Shown: positions 18,231 through 26,922 of the stretch, in pieces
Layout of the letters: every line of letters starts with the position of its first letter
How positions within the stretch are numbered: the first letter of the stretch is position 1
Source of the DNA: Holdemania massiliensis
GTDB lineage: Bacteria > Bacillota_I > Bacilli_A > Erysipelotrichales > Erysipelotrichaceae
DNA length: 64,000 nucleotides
Assembly (NCBI RefSeq): GCF_022440805.1
Contig: NZ_JAKNTK010000001.1
Span: 124,001-188,000 of the forward strand
Direction: 5' to 3'
Made by a program: the position numbers and the translations under genes
Notes under the pieces: generated by a model
Told to the model about the DNA's origin: nothing
The model's database searches: none
What the model saw: the letters and a program-made list of their open reading frames with translations, nothing else

Positions 18231-18263
18231 TAAAATAGAGATAAAGAAAGAGAGGATTCTACA

Positions 18264-19505
18264 ATGAGTATTCCTGTACCTGCACCGTATATCGCCCAGT
18301 TTGAACAACGCGGTTTCGGTATGTTTATCCACTGGGGGCTGTATTCACAGCTGGCTCAGGGGGAATGGACGATGAATCTGCATCATATTTCCAATGAAAA
18401 ATACACGGAGTTATTCAAAAACTTCACAGCGGAAGATTTCGACGCCAGACAAATTGTCGCGCTGGCTAAGCAAGCCGGCATGAAATACATCACGCTGACC
18501 ACTCGTCATCACGATGGTTTTTCCCTGTATGATACCCGCGGCCTGACTGATTATGATGTTATGCATACCCCATGCGGCCGGGATCTGGTGAAGGAGTTTG
18601 TGGAGGCGTGCCGGGAAGAGGATATTCTTCCGATGCTCTATCACACGACGCTGGATTGGGTGCACCCGGATTTTGATCAGGATTTTGACGCCTATTTAGA
18701 ATATCTGTCCAAATCGGTGGAAATTCTCTGCACGCATTACGGTAAGATCGGAGGGCTGTGGTTTGACGGCAACTGGTCTAAACGGGATGCGGACTGGAAG
18801 CTGGATGAATTCTACGGCATGATCCGGCGGCTGCAGCCGGAAGCGATGATTATCAACAACACCGGATTATCCCAGCAGGGAAAGACCGGTCATCCGGAAA
18901 TTGACAGTGTCACCTTTGAACAGGGACAGGCTTCTCCGATGAATCGGGAAGGCATGCCGAAGTATGTGACCGCTGAAATGTGCCAGACGATGAACCGGCA
19001 TTGGGGAATCGCCGAGCATGATCTGGATTACAAGAGCCCGCGGCAGATGATCGAACGGCTGTGCCATGCCCGCAAGGTCGGAGCGAATTATCTGCTGAAC
19101 ATCGGTCTTACCGGCCAGGGCGGCGTGACCAAGATGACCGAGGCGCTGCTGGAAGTGATCGGTCAGTGGACGGCGATGGCGAAGGATTCGCTGTATGACG
19201 GGAAGGTCAGCCCGATCCGCTGCAGTCATGAGAAGGATTTTGTGCTGGAGAAGGACGGCTGCGCTTACGTCTATGTTCATGATCTGCCGTTATTGGGGCC
19301 GAAGGATGTCGTAGCGGCCTATGAAAGCACCGATGAAGATCATGCGCTGTTGGGCTTAACCCGCAAGGTCAAAGCGATTCACTGGCTGGATAATGATGAA
19401 GAACTGTTGTTCAGTCAGAACGGCGATCAATGCAGCTATCGAGCCGTGGGCTTCCCTTATGGAACCCATTGGATCGTGCGCGTCGCCAAAGTTGATTTTG
19501 AATAA
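18264..19505 (+). CDS. Alpha-L-fucosidase, glycoside hydrolase family 29
   Basis: A 413-residue GH29 enzyme that removes fucose from glycans. Visible family motifs are FGMFIHWGLYS near the N-terminus, YITLTTRHHDGF (about 75-86), and LWFDGNW with the nucleophile Asp168. The general acid-base residue is less conserved in this family and cannot be fixed by eye. There is no signal peptide, so it acts in the cytoplasm on imported fucosylated oligosaccharides, and no transporter lies beside it. The C-terminal beta domain is short. The ribosome binding site is AGAGAGGA. Confidence 0.93.
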   Translation: MSIPVPAPYIAQFEQRGFGMFIHWGLYSQLAQGEWTMNLHHISNEKYTELFKNFTAEDFDARQIVALAKQAGMKYITLTTRHHDGFSLYDTRGLTDYDVMHTPCGRDLVKEFVEACREEDILPMLYHTTLDWVHPDFDQDFDAYLEYLSKSVEILCTHYGKIGGLWFDGNWSKRDADWKLDEFYGMIRRLQPEAMIINNTGLSQQGKTGHPEIDSVTFEQGQASPMNREGMPKYVTAEMCQTMNRHWGIAEHDLDYKSPRQMIERLCHARKVGANYLLNIGLTGQGGVTKMTEALLEVIGQWTAMAKDSLYDGKVSPIRCSHEKDFVLEKDGCAYVYVHDLPLLGPKDVVAAYESTDEDHALLGLTRKVKAIHWLDNDEELLFSQNGDQCSYRAVGFPYGTHWIVRVAKVDFE

Positions 19506-19580
19506 TCAGCCGGGAAGATGAAGAAACACCGTTTAAAAAGCAGCGGTGAACAGGAACTTGTTTCAATCTTAATCAATAAA

Positions 19581-19636
19581 AAAGAGGAACAGCCTCATTA
19601 CGGATGGATAACGTAAAGGAGCTGTTCCTTTTTTTT
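19581..19636 (+). terminator. Strong terminator after the fucosidase gene
   Basis: The arms GAGGAACAGC (19584-19593) and GCTGTTCCTT (19621-19630) are followed by a run of eight T. A-rich sequence precedes the stem. Confidence 0.85.
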
Positions 19637-19730
19637 GTGCTTTAATTTTCAGGCGCATTCCATGTCATAAAATCAGCTCTTTTACAACGAGATCCTGTTG
19701 GTGAGTGATCCTCAGCTTTGCTGCAATCCC

Positions 19731-20681
19731 TCATTGTCCGGCAGCCCGTCGGCGGCGCTCCTGTTCCGCTGCCTGCAACTCCTGTTGACGCTGTTGGGAT
19801 AACAAACTGGCACTGAGATGGCACTGCTTTAAGAAGGCTTGGGCAGAACGGGTCAGATATTTGGAACGATGGTAAACCAGGTGGCAGGTTCGCCGGAAAG
19901 CCGCATCCGGAAGCTGGAGCAGCTGGACTTCCCCCTGCAGAATATCATCTTTTACCAGTTCATAAGGCAGAACGGAAATCCCGATATTGGCTTCCACGGC
20001 ACTGACGATGGCCCGGGTTGAGGAACTCTGCCATAACGGCTCGACCTGGATTTGATGCGCTGTCATAAAGTTTTCAAAAATCTCCCGGGTGCCGCTGCCC
20101 AATTCCCGCATCAACAACGGTTCACGAACAATATCCTCCAGTGTAAGCCGATCCTTTTTGGCCAGCGGATGATGAGCGCCGCAGAGGACGACAAGCCGGT
20201 CTTCATAAAACGGCTCGGTGATGATATCCGGTGAATGAATCAGACCTTCGCATAAAGCAATGTCTATTTCATTATTCAGAATTTTGGCTTCAATGGTTTC
20301 CGAACTGTTGACAATCACCGGAATTTTAATGCCGGGAAAGGATTGAGAAAACGCTTTAATAATCTGCGGAAGCAGCCGAATACCCAGAGAAATACTGGCG
20401 CCCACGCGCAGCGTTCCGAAATAATCCCAGTTTTTAATTCCGGTTTCCATCTCATCAAAGGTAGCGGTGATGTGCTGGGCATAGCTCAGAAAGTTTTTGC
20501 CCGCTTCGGTAATATAAATTCGTCTTCCGATCCGGTCGAACAGGGCAATGCCGTAATAGTCCTCCAGCTCGCTGATGGCCAGGCTGACAGCCGGCTGCGA
20601 CAAGTGGAGATTCTCCGCGGCGCGGGTAATGTTCATCGTGTGACAGACTTCAACAAAAATACGCATGTGACGCAAAGTCAT
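19731..20681 (-). CDS. LysR family transcriptional regulator
   Basis: A 316-residue LysR regulator. The N-terminal helix-turn-helix is canonical (MRIFVEVCHTMNITRAAENLHLSQPAVSLAISELE, residues 6-40) and residues 90-295 form the substrate-binding fold. The C-terminal 20 residues are unusually rich in Q, E and R (QQRQQELQAAEQERRRRAAGQ), an extension outside the fold. It is divergent from the two chromate transporter genes, across a short AT-rich region with an inverted repeat, the usual arrangement for a LysR activator and its target. Confidence 0.92.
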   Translation of the reverse strand: MTLRHMRIFVEVCHTMNITRAAENLHLSQPAVSLAISELEDYYGIALFDRIGRRIYITEAGKNFLSYAQHITATFDEMETGIKNWDYFGTLRVGASISLGIRLLPQIIKAFSQSFPGIKIPVIVNSSETIEAKILNNEIDIALCEGLIHSPDIITEPFYEDRLVVLCGAHHPLAKKDRLTLEDIVREPLLMRELGSGTREIFENFMTAHQIQVEPLWQSSSTRAIVSAVEANIGISVLPYELVKDDILQGEVQLLQLPDAAFRRTCHLVYHRSKYLTRSAQAFLKQCHLSASLLSQQRQQELQAAEQERRRRAAGQ

Positions 20682-20787
20682 AACAGCCTCCTTATATATT
20701 GAAAATGATATGAAATATATTTAATTATAATATTATTCATATAATTAGGCAAGCACTATAATGGGGTGGAAGGAAAGGGAAAGAGAA
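20682..20787. promoter_or_regulatory. LysR-chromate transporter divergent control region
   Basis: The region is very AT-rich. ATATGA (20708-20713) and TCATAT (20737-20742) form an inverted repeat suited to a LysR dimer pair. For the transporter a perfect -10 TATAAT lies at 20757-20762, but the -35 position (TATTCA, 20734-20739) is poor, as expected for an activator-dependent promoter. Because this -10 covers the first ATG of the open frame (20761), the transporter must start later. Confidence 0.65.
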
Positions 20788-21366
20788 ATGGAAAAAAAAC
20801 AGGAAGTCAGTCTTATTAAAATGTTTACCTCCACCTTCACCCTCAGCATGTTCACTTTCGGCGGCGGCTTTGTCATCGTCCCGTTAATGAAAAAGAAGTT
20901 CGTCGATGAGCTGCATTGGGTGGAAGAGAAGGAAATGATGGATCTGGTCGCGATCGCGCAGAGCTCACCGGGAGCGATTGCGGTCAACGGTTCAATTATC
21001 ATCGGTTATCGGCTCAAAGGGATTGTCGGCGCGCTGGTCAACATTCTGGCGACGGTACTGCCCCCGCTGATCATTTTGACCATCATCTCGTATTGTTATG
21101 ATGCTTTCCGCAGCAGCGCCGTCGTCAGCTTTGCGATGCGCGGGATGCAGGCGGCCGTTGCCGCGGTCATTGTCGATGTCGTCTTCAATATGATCAAGGG
21201 ACTGATCGTGGAGAGAAATCGAGTCGGCATTATCGTCATGATCCTGGCGCTGATTGCCAATAGCGTCTTTAAGGTCAACATTCTCATTCTGATCGTTGTC
21301 TGCGGCGCGATTGGGACTGTGAATACGATGAGCCGTGAAAAGGCCAGAAAGGAGCGCATCGGATGA
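20788..21366 (+). CDS. Chromate transporter, short form, first subunit
   Basis: A 192-residue single CHR-domain protein. Family motifs: FTFGGGFVIVPLM, DLVAIAQSSPGAIAVNGSIIIGYRLKG, with five or six hydrophobic segments. Short CHR proteins function as pairs of opposite membrane orientation, and the partner overlaps this gene by four bases (ATGA). The start at 20788 is chosen because the earlier ATG at 20761 lies inside the -10 box and GGAAAGGGAAAGAG precedes 20788. The family exports chromate, though in gut bacteria the physiological anion may differ. Confidence 0.9.
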   Translation: MEKKQEVSLIKMFTSTFTLSMFTFGGGFVIVPLMKKKFVDELHWVEEKEMMDLVAIAQSSPGAIAVNGSIIIGYRLKGIVGALVNILATVLPPLIILTIISYCYDAFRSSAVVSFAMRGMQAAVAAVIVDVVFNMIKGLIVERNRVGIIVMILALIANSVFKVNILILIVVCGAIGTVNTMSREKARKERIG

Positions 21367-21932
21367 TTGAAATCTTCTTTAAGCTATTCTGGAGCTTCTT
21401 CCAGATCGGTCTGTTCAGTATCGGCGGCGGGTATGCCGCGATGCCGCTGATCCAAAATCAGGTGGTTGCGATTCATGGCTGGCTGACGATGACGCAGTTT
21501 GCGGATATCATCACGATCGCCGAAATGACTCCAGGTCCGATTGCGATTAACTCAGCCACGTTCGTCGGCACTCAGGTCGCCGGCCTGCCGGGAGCCATCA
21601 TTGCCACAATCGGCTGCGTGCTTCCTTCCTGCATCATCGTGCTGACCTTGGCCTGGGTTTATTATAAATACCGCGAATTGTCCGTCATGCAGGGAATTCT
21701 GTCCGGTCTGCGGCCGGTTGTCGTCGCCCTGATTGCCGGAGCTGGAATCAGCCTGTGCAAACTGGCGCTGTTAAAAGAAGGCGCGGCGGGATTGGCCTGG
21801 TCGCAGATTGACTGGTTGTCGGTAGGCTTGTTTGCCGCGGCATTGATCGCCTTACGGAAATTCAAATTGAATCCGATTTGGGTTATGGCCTCGATCGGCG
21901 TGTTCAATGTAGTCATCCATATCTGGGGATAA
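21363..21932 (+). CDS. Chromate transporter, short form, second subunit
   Basis: A 189-residue CHR-domain membrane protein with the motifs FSIGGGYAAMPLIQNQVV and TIAEMTPGPIAINSATFVG, in which the TPGP and GGGYA residues are the usual CHR marks. It overlaps the first subunit by ATGA, so the two are made in equal amounts. The small gene at 21948 follows after 15 bases. Confidence 0.92.
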   Translation: MIEIFFKLFWSFFQIGLFSIGGGYAAMPLIQNQVVAIHGWLTMTQFADIITIAEMTPGPIAINSATFVGTQVAGLPGAIIATIGCVLPSCIIVLTLAWVYYKYRELSVMQGILSGLRPVVVALIAGAGISLCKLALLKEGAAGLAWSQIDWLSVGLFAAALIALRKFKLNPIWVMASIGVFNVVIHIWG

Positions 21933-21947
21933 AGGAGGAAAATAGGG

Positions 21948-22394
21948 ATGAAGTGGAATGTGACAAAGCATGGGAAACAGAGAATACTCAAGGATGAGAA
22001 AAAACAGACTGCCGCTATTTTGACACTGGAGGCACAGACGCCGGTGATTGAGTATCAGGGAAAAACGTACAGCGTTCAGGTTGAAAGACAGGCGCATACG
22101 ATTTCCTTGAAGCTGGTACCGCTGGGTGAAGGAAACCTGATCTGGAATGGCAAGGAAGACGGGATCTGGGCGCTGCGTCCGCCGGTCTATGAACAGGCAG
22201 AGATTCGCTTCGGTGATTTTATCGGTCAGCTCTGCTGCCGGGGCGTTCGCTGTCAGATTGAAAAAGCCGGGCATGTGATCGGCCATCTGCAGCCCAATCA
22301 GATTGAGATGGAAGAATCAGATCCGCTGCTGGCAGCCTTTCTCATGCTGGTATTCAGCCGAATGATTGAAGAGAAGGACATCATGCTTGTATAA
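21948..22394 (+). CDS. Uncharacterised small protein of the chromate operon
   Basis: A 148-residue soluble protein, not recognised. It is rich in short beta strands (TPVIEYQGKTYSVQVERQ, HTISLKLVPLG) with a C-terminal hydrophobic helix (PLLAAFLMLVFSRMIEE). The strong AAAGGAGG site and 15-base spacing place it in the transporter operon. The fold suggests a tubby-like or barrel protein, but this is only an impression. Confidence 0.8.
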   Translation: MKWNVTKHGKQRILKDEKKQTAAILTLEAQTPVIEYQGKTYSVQVERQAHTISLKLVPLGEGNLIWNGKEDGIWALRPPVYEQAEIRFGDFIGQLCCRGVRCQIEKAGHVIGHLQPNQIEMEESDPLLAAFLMLVFSRMIEEKDIMLV

Positions 22395-22401
22395 TTCAAA
22401 A

Positions 22402-22440
22402 GAACCCTCATTCCGGATAAGAATGGGAGTTTTTTTTTAT
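22402..22440 (+). terminator. Terminator of the chromate operon
   Basis: The arms CCCTCATTC (about 22405-22413) and GAATGGGAG (22421-22429) are followed by nine T. The stretch 22441-22600 holds no gene I can support. Confidence 0.85.
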
Positions 22441-22600
22441 TAATTTGTTTTTCTGAGTTTGTTCAATAACGACTCCGGCATAACCGCAGAAAAAATTGGC
22501 AGGCACAGCGATCTAGGATAAAGAGGACGGAAAAAGCCTGTTTCCTCGGCAGGATCGCCGCCGAAGCAAGCCGGTGCGTGAACTTTAGTTTTCAATAGCG

Positions 22601-23464
22601 TTATTTTATGGGGATAAACAATTTAACCTCATTCTGCGGATCGTCATAGGAAATTACTTTCCGGGCATAAACCTCAAAATCCTCCCGTTCATCCAGCTCC
22701 ACTTTGGCGCTTGGCAGCCAAGTTCCATAGATATAAAGATAAGTCGTATATAAATTGCGAAAAGCTCCCCGATGAGTAAAGACCGCAAATTTTCCCCCAT
22801 TCAGCGTTTTTGCGATCAAGCCTGGCGGCAGAGAAGTCAAAGCGCTGACCGGGCTGCCGACCAACACCGTAAAGGCAATGTCGCCTTCCTGAGTATAGGT
22901 GGTCGACAACGTTTCACAGACACTGTATCCAATGGCCGAGGTCGAGAAAAAAGAATGATACTCACGCAGAAATTGTTCCCAGAGAGAAGGAATCTGATTG
23001 TTGGAAAGGGCTGTGGTGCCGCGCAGACCACCGAGCTGAACGGCTTCGCGTTCTACAATCTCCGGCGTGTGGGAAACGTTGAAAGCGATGTGTTCAAGAT
23101 CGCCGGGAAGCAGCTTCACTTTGGCTTCGACAAACCGGCTGATGCCGCGTCGGCGGTACTCGATGGGAGTGCATCCAAAATGTCCCTTGAAAGCTCGGTT
23201 AAAAACTTCGGCCGACTGAAAGCCGCATTCCAGCGCGATGTCGAGAACTCTTTGATCCGAATGCAGTAATTTCTCAGAAGCGGCAGAAAGCCGGCGGCGA
23301 TGGATATAACGATTCACGGATTCACCGGAAACCGTGGTAAACAGGCGAGTCATGTGATAGTAAGAATAACCCGTTTCCCGCGATACATCGCTCAGACTGA
23401 TTGGATCGGATAAATGCGCTTCGATATACTCAACGGCTTTTTCTAAAATTGATATGGATTTCAT
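22601..23464 (-). CDS. AraC family regulator with GyrI-like effector-binding domain
   Basis: A 287-residue regulator. Residues 1-105 hold two helix-turn-helix units of the AraC type (SISILEKAVEYIEAHLSDPISLSDVSRETGYSYYHMTRLF... then VLDIALECGFQSAEVFNRAFKGHFG). Residues 120-287 form a GyrI-like/effector-binding domain of the BmrR C-terminal kind, which binds small aromatic drugs. The start at 23464 has AGGAGG six bases upstream; the open frame extends 20 codons further without a site. It is divergent from the UvrA-like gene 150 bases away, so a drug-sensing control of that gene is likely. Confidence 0.88.
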   Translation of the reverse strand: MKSISILEKAVEYIEAHLSDPISLSDVSRETGYSYYHMTRLFTTVSGESVNRYIHRRRLSAASEKLLHSDQRVLDIALECGFQSAEVFNRAFKGHFGCTPIEYRRRGISRFVEAKVKLLPGDLEHIAFNVSHTPEIVEREAVQLGGLRGTTALSNNQIPSLWEQFLREYHSFFSTSAIGYSVCETLSTTYTQEGDIAFTVLVGSPVSALTSLPPGLIAKTLNGGKFAVFTHRGAFRNLYTTYLYIYGTWLPSAKVELDEREDFEVYARKVISYDDPQNEVKLFIPIK

Positions 23465-23611
23465 GCAGCGCCTCCTTCCCGTATTGTCATTATACCATGG
23501 CCCAAAGACGTGATGATCCGTCATATTTTAGCAAAAATGATCAAGAATGGACGCTTCGGCTCTGATATGCTGAGAAGCAGATACTTTACAGTGAACACAG
23601 GAGGACGAAGA

Positions 23612-25924
23612 ATGGAAAAAACGACGAAAACAGAATTAAAGAATACTTTGGAAATCGTGGCGGAGAACCGTGATATCGTGGTTTACGGACTGACGCAGAA
23701 CAATCTGAAACATGTCACTTTCAGAATACCCAAAGAGAAAATTACGGTGTTCACCGGTGTGTCCGGTTCGGGGAAATCAAGCATTGTCTTTGATACGCTT
23801 GCCGCTGAATCGCAGCGCCAGATGAACGCGACCTATCCGCCCTTTGTCCGATCCAGAATGCCGAAATACCCCAAACCGGCGGTCGAACGGATTGAGAATT
23901 TATCCCCATCGGTGATTGTTGATCAATCACCTTTAGGCGGAAACATTCGCTCCACCGTCGGCACAATCAGCGGTCTGTATGCCAGTCTGCGGCTGTTGTT
24001 TTCACGGATTGGAAAGCCGTATGCCGGATCGGCCTCCTGCTTTTCGTTCAATGATCCCAATGGAATGTGCCGGACATGCAGCGGTCTGGGCAAGGTTACA
24101 AGTTTGGATGTAACCGCTCTGCTTGATCCAGCTTTATCGCTAAATCAGGGCGGTGTGAAGGATTCCTTATATCGTCCCGGCTCCTGGTATTGGAAACAGC
24201 TGGCTCAGTCCGGTCTGTTTGATCTTGATAAGCCGATCCAGAAATATACAACCCAAGAGTACAATCTGCTGCTCTATGGATCCAGGGACGGCAGCGGCAC
24301 ACCGGAAAATCCCAAGCTTCCTGGTTTGGTTCATCAATATACCAAAATCCTGCTGAACCGGGACCTCAGCGACAAAAGTCAGCATACGCAGAAGAAATCC
24401 CAGCATTTGATCAAAGAATCGGAATGTCCCAGCTGTCAGGGGAAACGGCTGAACCCGACAACTCTGGCCTGTCGGATTCACGGCTATTCGATCGCGGAGA
24501 TGAGCGAAATGGAGCTGCCGCAGCTCAAAGCCGTGCTGATGGAAATCACGGATCCCACTGTAAGCATGATTGTTCAGACACTGGCCGAAGGGTTGGACAG
24601 GCTGATTGAAATCGGATTATCCTATCTGCATCTGAATCGCGAAACGCTGTCGCTTTCCGGCGGGGAAGCACAGCGGCTGAAATTGGTTCGCTATATGGGA
24701 AGCAGTTTAACCAATCTGCTTTATATCTTTGACGAGCCCAGCACCGGCATGCATCCCCGCGATGTCGGCCGCATGAACCGGCTGCTTTGTCAGCTGCGCG
24801 ATAAAGGCAATACCGTGCTTGTAGTCGAACATGATGAAGATGTGATTTCAATCGCCGACCACATTATCGACGTGGGTCCGCTGGCCGGCCAGAAAGGCGG
24901 CGAGATCGTCTTTTCCGGCAGCTATGCCCAACTGCTTCAAACCGATACGCTGACCGGCCAGGCTCTGCGGCATACGCTGCCGATTAAACAAAGTTTCCGC
25001 GAGGCTCAGACAAGCCTGCCGATTCGCGGTGCTCAGCTGCATAATCTGAAAAAGGTCGATGTGGATATTCCGTTGGGGATCATGACGGTGGTGACCGGAG
25101 TTGCCGGTTCAGGAAAGAGTACGCTGATATCCCAGGTCTTTGCCAGACAGTATGAAAACGATGTGATCATGATCGATCAAAGTGCGATTACAGCCACGCA
25201 GCGTTCCACACCTGCTTCCTACCTTGGCTTTTTTGATGAAATCCGCCGGCTGATGGCGCGGGAAAGCGGACAGTCAGAAAGCCTGTTCAGCTTCAATTCC
25301 GCCGGAGCCTGTCCTGTCTGCGGCGGAAAAGGGGTTATCGTCACGGAGCTGGCGTTCATGGATCCGATCATAACAGAATGCGAAGCCTGCGCAGGTCAGC
25401 GGTACAATTCGGAGGCGCTGAGCTGTACTTATAAAGGTAGGAATATTGTTGATTTATTGAATCTGACTGCTTCAGAAGCCTTGACAGTCTTTGTGGAAGC
25501 GAAGATCCGCCGGCACTTACGGGTGATGGAACAGGTCGGATTGGGATATTTAACGTTGGGACAGCCTTTAAGCACGCTGTCCGGCGGAGAACGGCAGCGA
25601 ATCAAGCTGGCCAAAAATCTGGCAAAGCGCCGGGGAATTTTCGTGATGGATGAGCCGACAACCGGCCTGCACCGCTCGGATATTCAGAATCTCTTAAAGC
25701 TTTTTGAACTGATCGTGGATCGCGGCGGAACCCTGATCGTAATCGAACATAACCTAGACGTGATCAAGCAGGCGGACTGGATCATTGATATCGGGCCGGA
25801 TGGCGGAAAAGACGGCGGAGAAGTGGTGTTTACCGGCACCCCGGCTGAGATGATTCGAAGTGCCCAAACGCTGACGGCAGAGAGTCTGCGGCGATCCTGT
25901 GCCCGTACCGATCTTTTAAAATAA
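23612..25924 (+). CDS. Short UvrA paralogue (UvrA2/drug-resistance ATPase type)
   Basis: A 770-residue ABC ATPase of the UvrA family, much shorter than the true UvrA in this window (941). Both ATPase halves are intact: Walker A GVSGSGKS (about 49-56) and GVAGSGKS (about 493-501), signatures LSLSGGEAQRLKL and LSTLSGGERQRIKLA, and Walker B IFDEPSTGMH and VMDEPTTGLH. Zinc-type CxxC modules remain (CRTCSGLG, CPSCQGKR, CPVCGGKG, CEACAGQR), but the UvrB-binding and insertion regions of UvrA are missing. Related short forms (DrrC type) protect DNA from intercalating drugs. The start at 23612 follows AGGAGG. The divergent GyrI-type regulator supports a drug-inducible role. Confidence 0.88.
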   Translation: MEKTTKTELKNTLEIVAENRDIVVYGLTQNNLKHVTFRIPKEKITVFTGVSGSGKSSIVFDTLAAESQRQMNATYPPFVRSRMPKYPKPAVERIENLSPSVIVDQSPLGGNIRSTVGTISGLYASLRLLFSRIGKPYAGSASCFSFNDPNGMCRTCSGLGKVTSLDVTALLDPALSLNQGGVKDSLYRPGSWYWKQLAQSGLFDLDKPIQKYTTQEYNLLLYGSRDGSGTPENPKLPGLVHQYTKILLNRDLSDKSQHTQKKSQHLIKESECPSCQGKRLNPTTLACRIHGYSIAEMSEMELPQLKAVLMEITDPTVSMIVQTLAEGLDRLIEIGLSYLHLNRETLSLSGGEAQRLKLVRYMGSSLTNLLYIFDEPSTGMHPRDVGRMNRLLCQLRDKGNTVLVVEHDEDVISIADHIIDVGPLAGQKGGEIVFSGSYAQLLQTDTLTGQALRHTLPIKQSFREAQTSLPIRGAQLHNLKKVDVDIPLGIMTVVTGVAGSGKSTLISQVFARQYENDVIMIDQSAITATQRSTPASYLGFFDEIRRLMARESGQSESLFSFNSAGACPVCGGKGVIVTELAFMDPIITECEACAGQRYNSEALSCTYKGRNIVDLLNLTASEALTVFVEAKIRRHLRVMEQVGLGYLTLGQPLSTLSGGERQRIKLAKNLAKRRGIFVMDEPTTGLHRSDIQNLLKLFELIVDRGGTLIVIEHNLDVIKQADWIIDIGPDGGKDGGEVVFTGTPAEMIRSAQTLTAESLRRSCARTDLLK

Positions 25925-26045
25925 GGAGATGAAAGACAGCGAAAGGACAGCGGTAATCGGAAAGCAGACCCAAAGGAAGAAATAGCGTATCCCTTTTAAT
26001 CTTTCTTTGCTTCCTTAGCCTTAACGATTCAGAAAACAAGGAAGA

Positions 26046-26096
26046 CTAAAAACGGTCCGGATCCCGTAATGGGAAATCCCGACCGCTTTCTTTTTG
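26046..26096. terminator. Bidirectional terminator between uvrA-like and yigZ
   Basis: The arms CGGTCCGGAT (26053-26062) and ATCCCGACCG (26077-26086) with a stabilised loop have T runs on both strands, so the hairpin serves both converging genes. Confidence 0.8.
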
Positions 26097-26100
26097 CCGC

Positions 26101-26721
26101 TCAGCTTTTATTAACCTGACATTCTTTTTCGACCCATTCCTGCGCTATCCACTGGCATGGAAAACGCCCGCTGGTCAGCTCCTGGACTTTTTCCGCTACC
26201 GTCGGATCGGTGGTTAAGAATTCATAGACGACCTGTTCGCCATAATCCTTAGTGAGGATATCGGCCTGATCCTTTAATAAATAATCCAGCTTGCCGATCA
26301 GATCATAGGAGAACGTCAGCGTATAACGATCCATCAGCACCATTTCCACCTTAGGCGCCAGCTTGACGGTTTCACTGACAGAACGGGAATAAGCCCGGAC
26401 AAGTCCGCCCGCTCCCAGTTTGATCCCGCCAAAATAACGCACGGTGACGGCGCAGCAATCCTGCAGACCGCTGAGCTTGAGCGCTTCCAGCATCGGGACT
26501 CCGGCCGTACCGCTGGGCTCACCTGCATCGTTGGAACGCTGCAGTTCGTTATGCTGCCCGGCGATGTAGGCGTAACAATGATGATTGGCTTCCGGGTGCA
26601 GCCTGCGGATTTGCTGAATGAACTCCTTGGCCTGGACTTCATCCAGACACTTGTGCAGATAACAGATAAACTCCGATCGTTCAATGACGATGGAATGATG
26701 AAAATCCTCTTTCAGCCGCAT
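26101..26721 (-). CDS. YigZ/IMPACT family protein
   Basis: A 206-residue UPF0029 protein. The family core is clear: KSEF-like SEFICYLHKC at the start, then HHCYAYIAG, SNDAGEPSGTAGVPMLEALK and CCAVTVRYFGGIKLGAGGLVRAYSRS (about 60-115). The C-terminal half is the usual YigZ accessory domain. Eukaryotic IMPACT counters Gcn2 kinase; the bacterial role is not settled, perhaps binding to RNA or translation factors. It is monocistronic, convergent with the uvrA-like gene. Confidence 0.93.
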   Translation of the reverse strand: MRLKEDFHHSIVIERSEFICYLHKCLDEVQAKEFIQQIRRLHPEANHHCYAYIAGQHNELQRSNDAGEPSGTAGVPMLEALKLSGLQDCCAVTVRYFGGIKLGAGGLVRAYSRSVSETVKLAPKVEMVLMDRYTLTFSYDLIGKLDYLLKDQADILTKDYGEQVVYEFLTTDPTVAEKVQELTSGRFPCQWIAQEWVEKECQVNKS

Positions 26722-26841
26722 GCGATCACCTCTTGATTTTCATCTTATCATGAAATCCAATCCCAAACAATCCTGCTTGCTTTTCTTATTATAAGGAAGG
26801 TAAAAATGAATTCTTCCTGAGATAACTTATACCAACGTTTA

Positions 26842-26922
26842 AAAATCCCGTTGAATTGGGTCTTGTAGAAACTCTGCAATTCAACTAGAATAAGACTATT
26901 AGTTTTAGAAAGCAGGGATTTT
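26842..26922 (+). promoter_or_regulatory. Promoter and nested inverted repeats before the MATE gene
   Basis: A promoter TTGTAG (26863-26868), 17 bases, TAGAAT (26886-26891) is embedded between TTGAATTG (26851-26858) and CAATTCAA (26877-26884), a perfect eight-base inverted repeat. An outer pair AAAATCCC (26842-26849) and GGGATTTT (26915-26922) ends directly at the ATG. The inner repeat suits an operator. The outer one would lock the ribosome binding site if transcription began further upstream. Confidence 0.5.
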
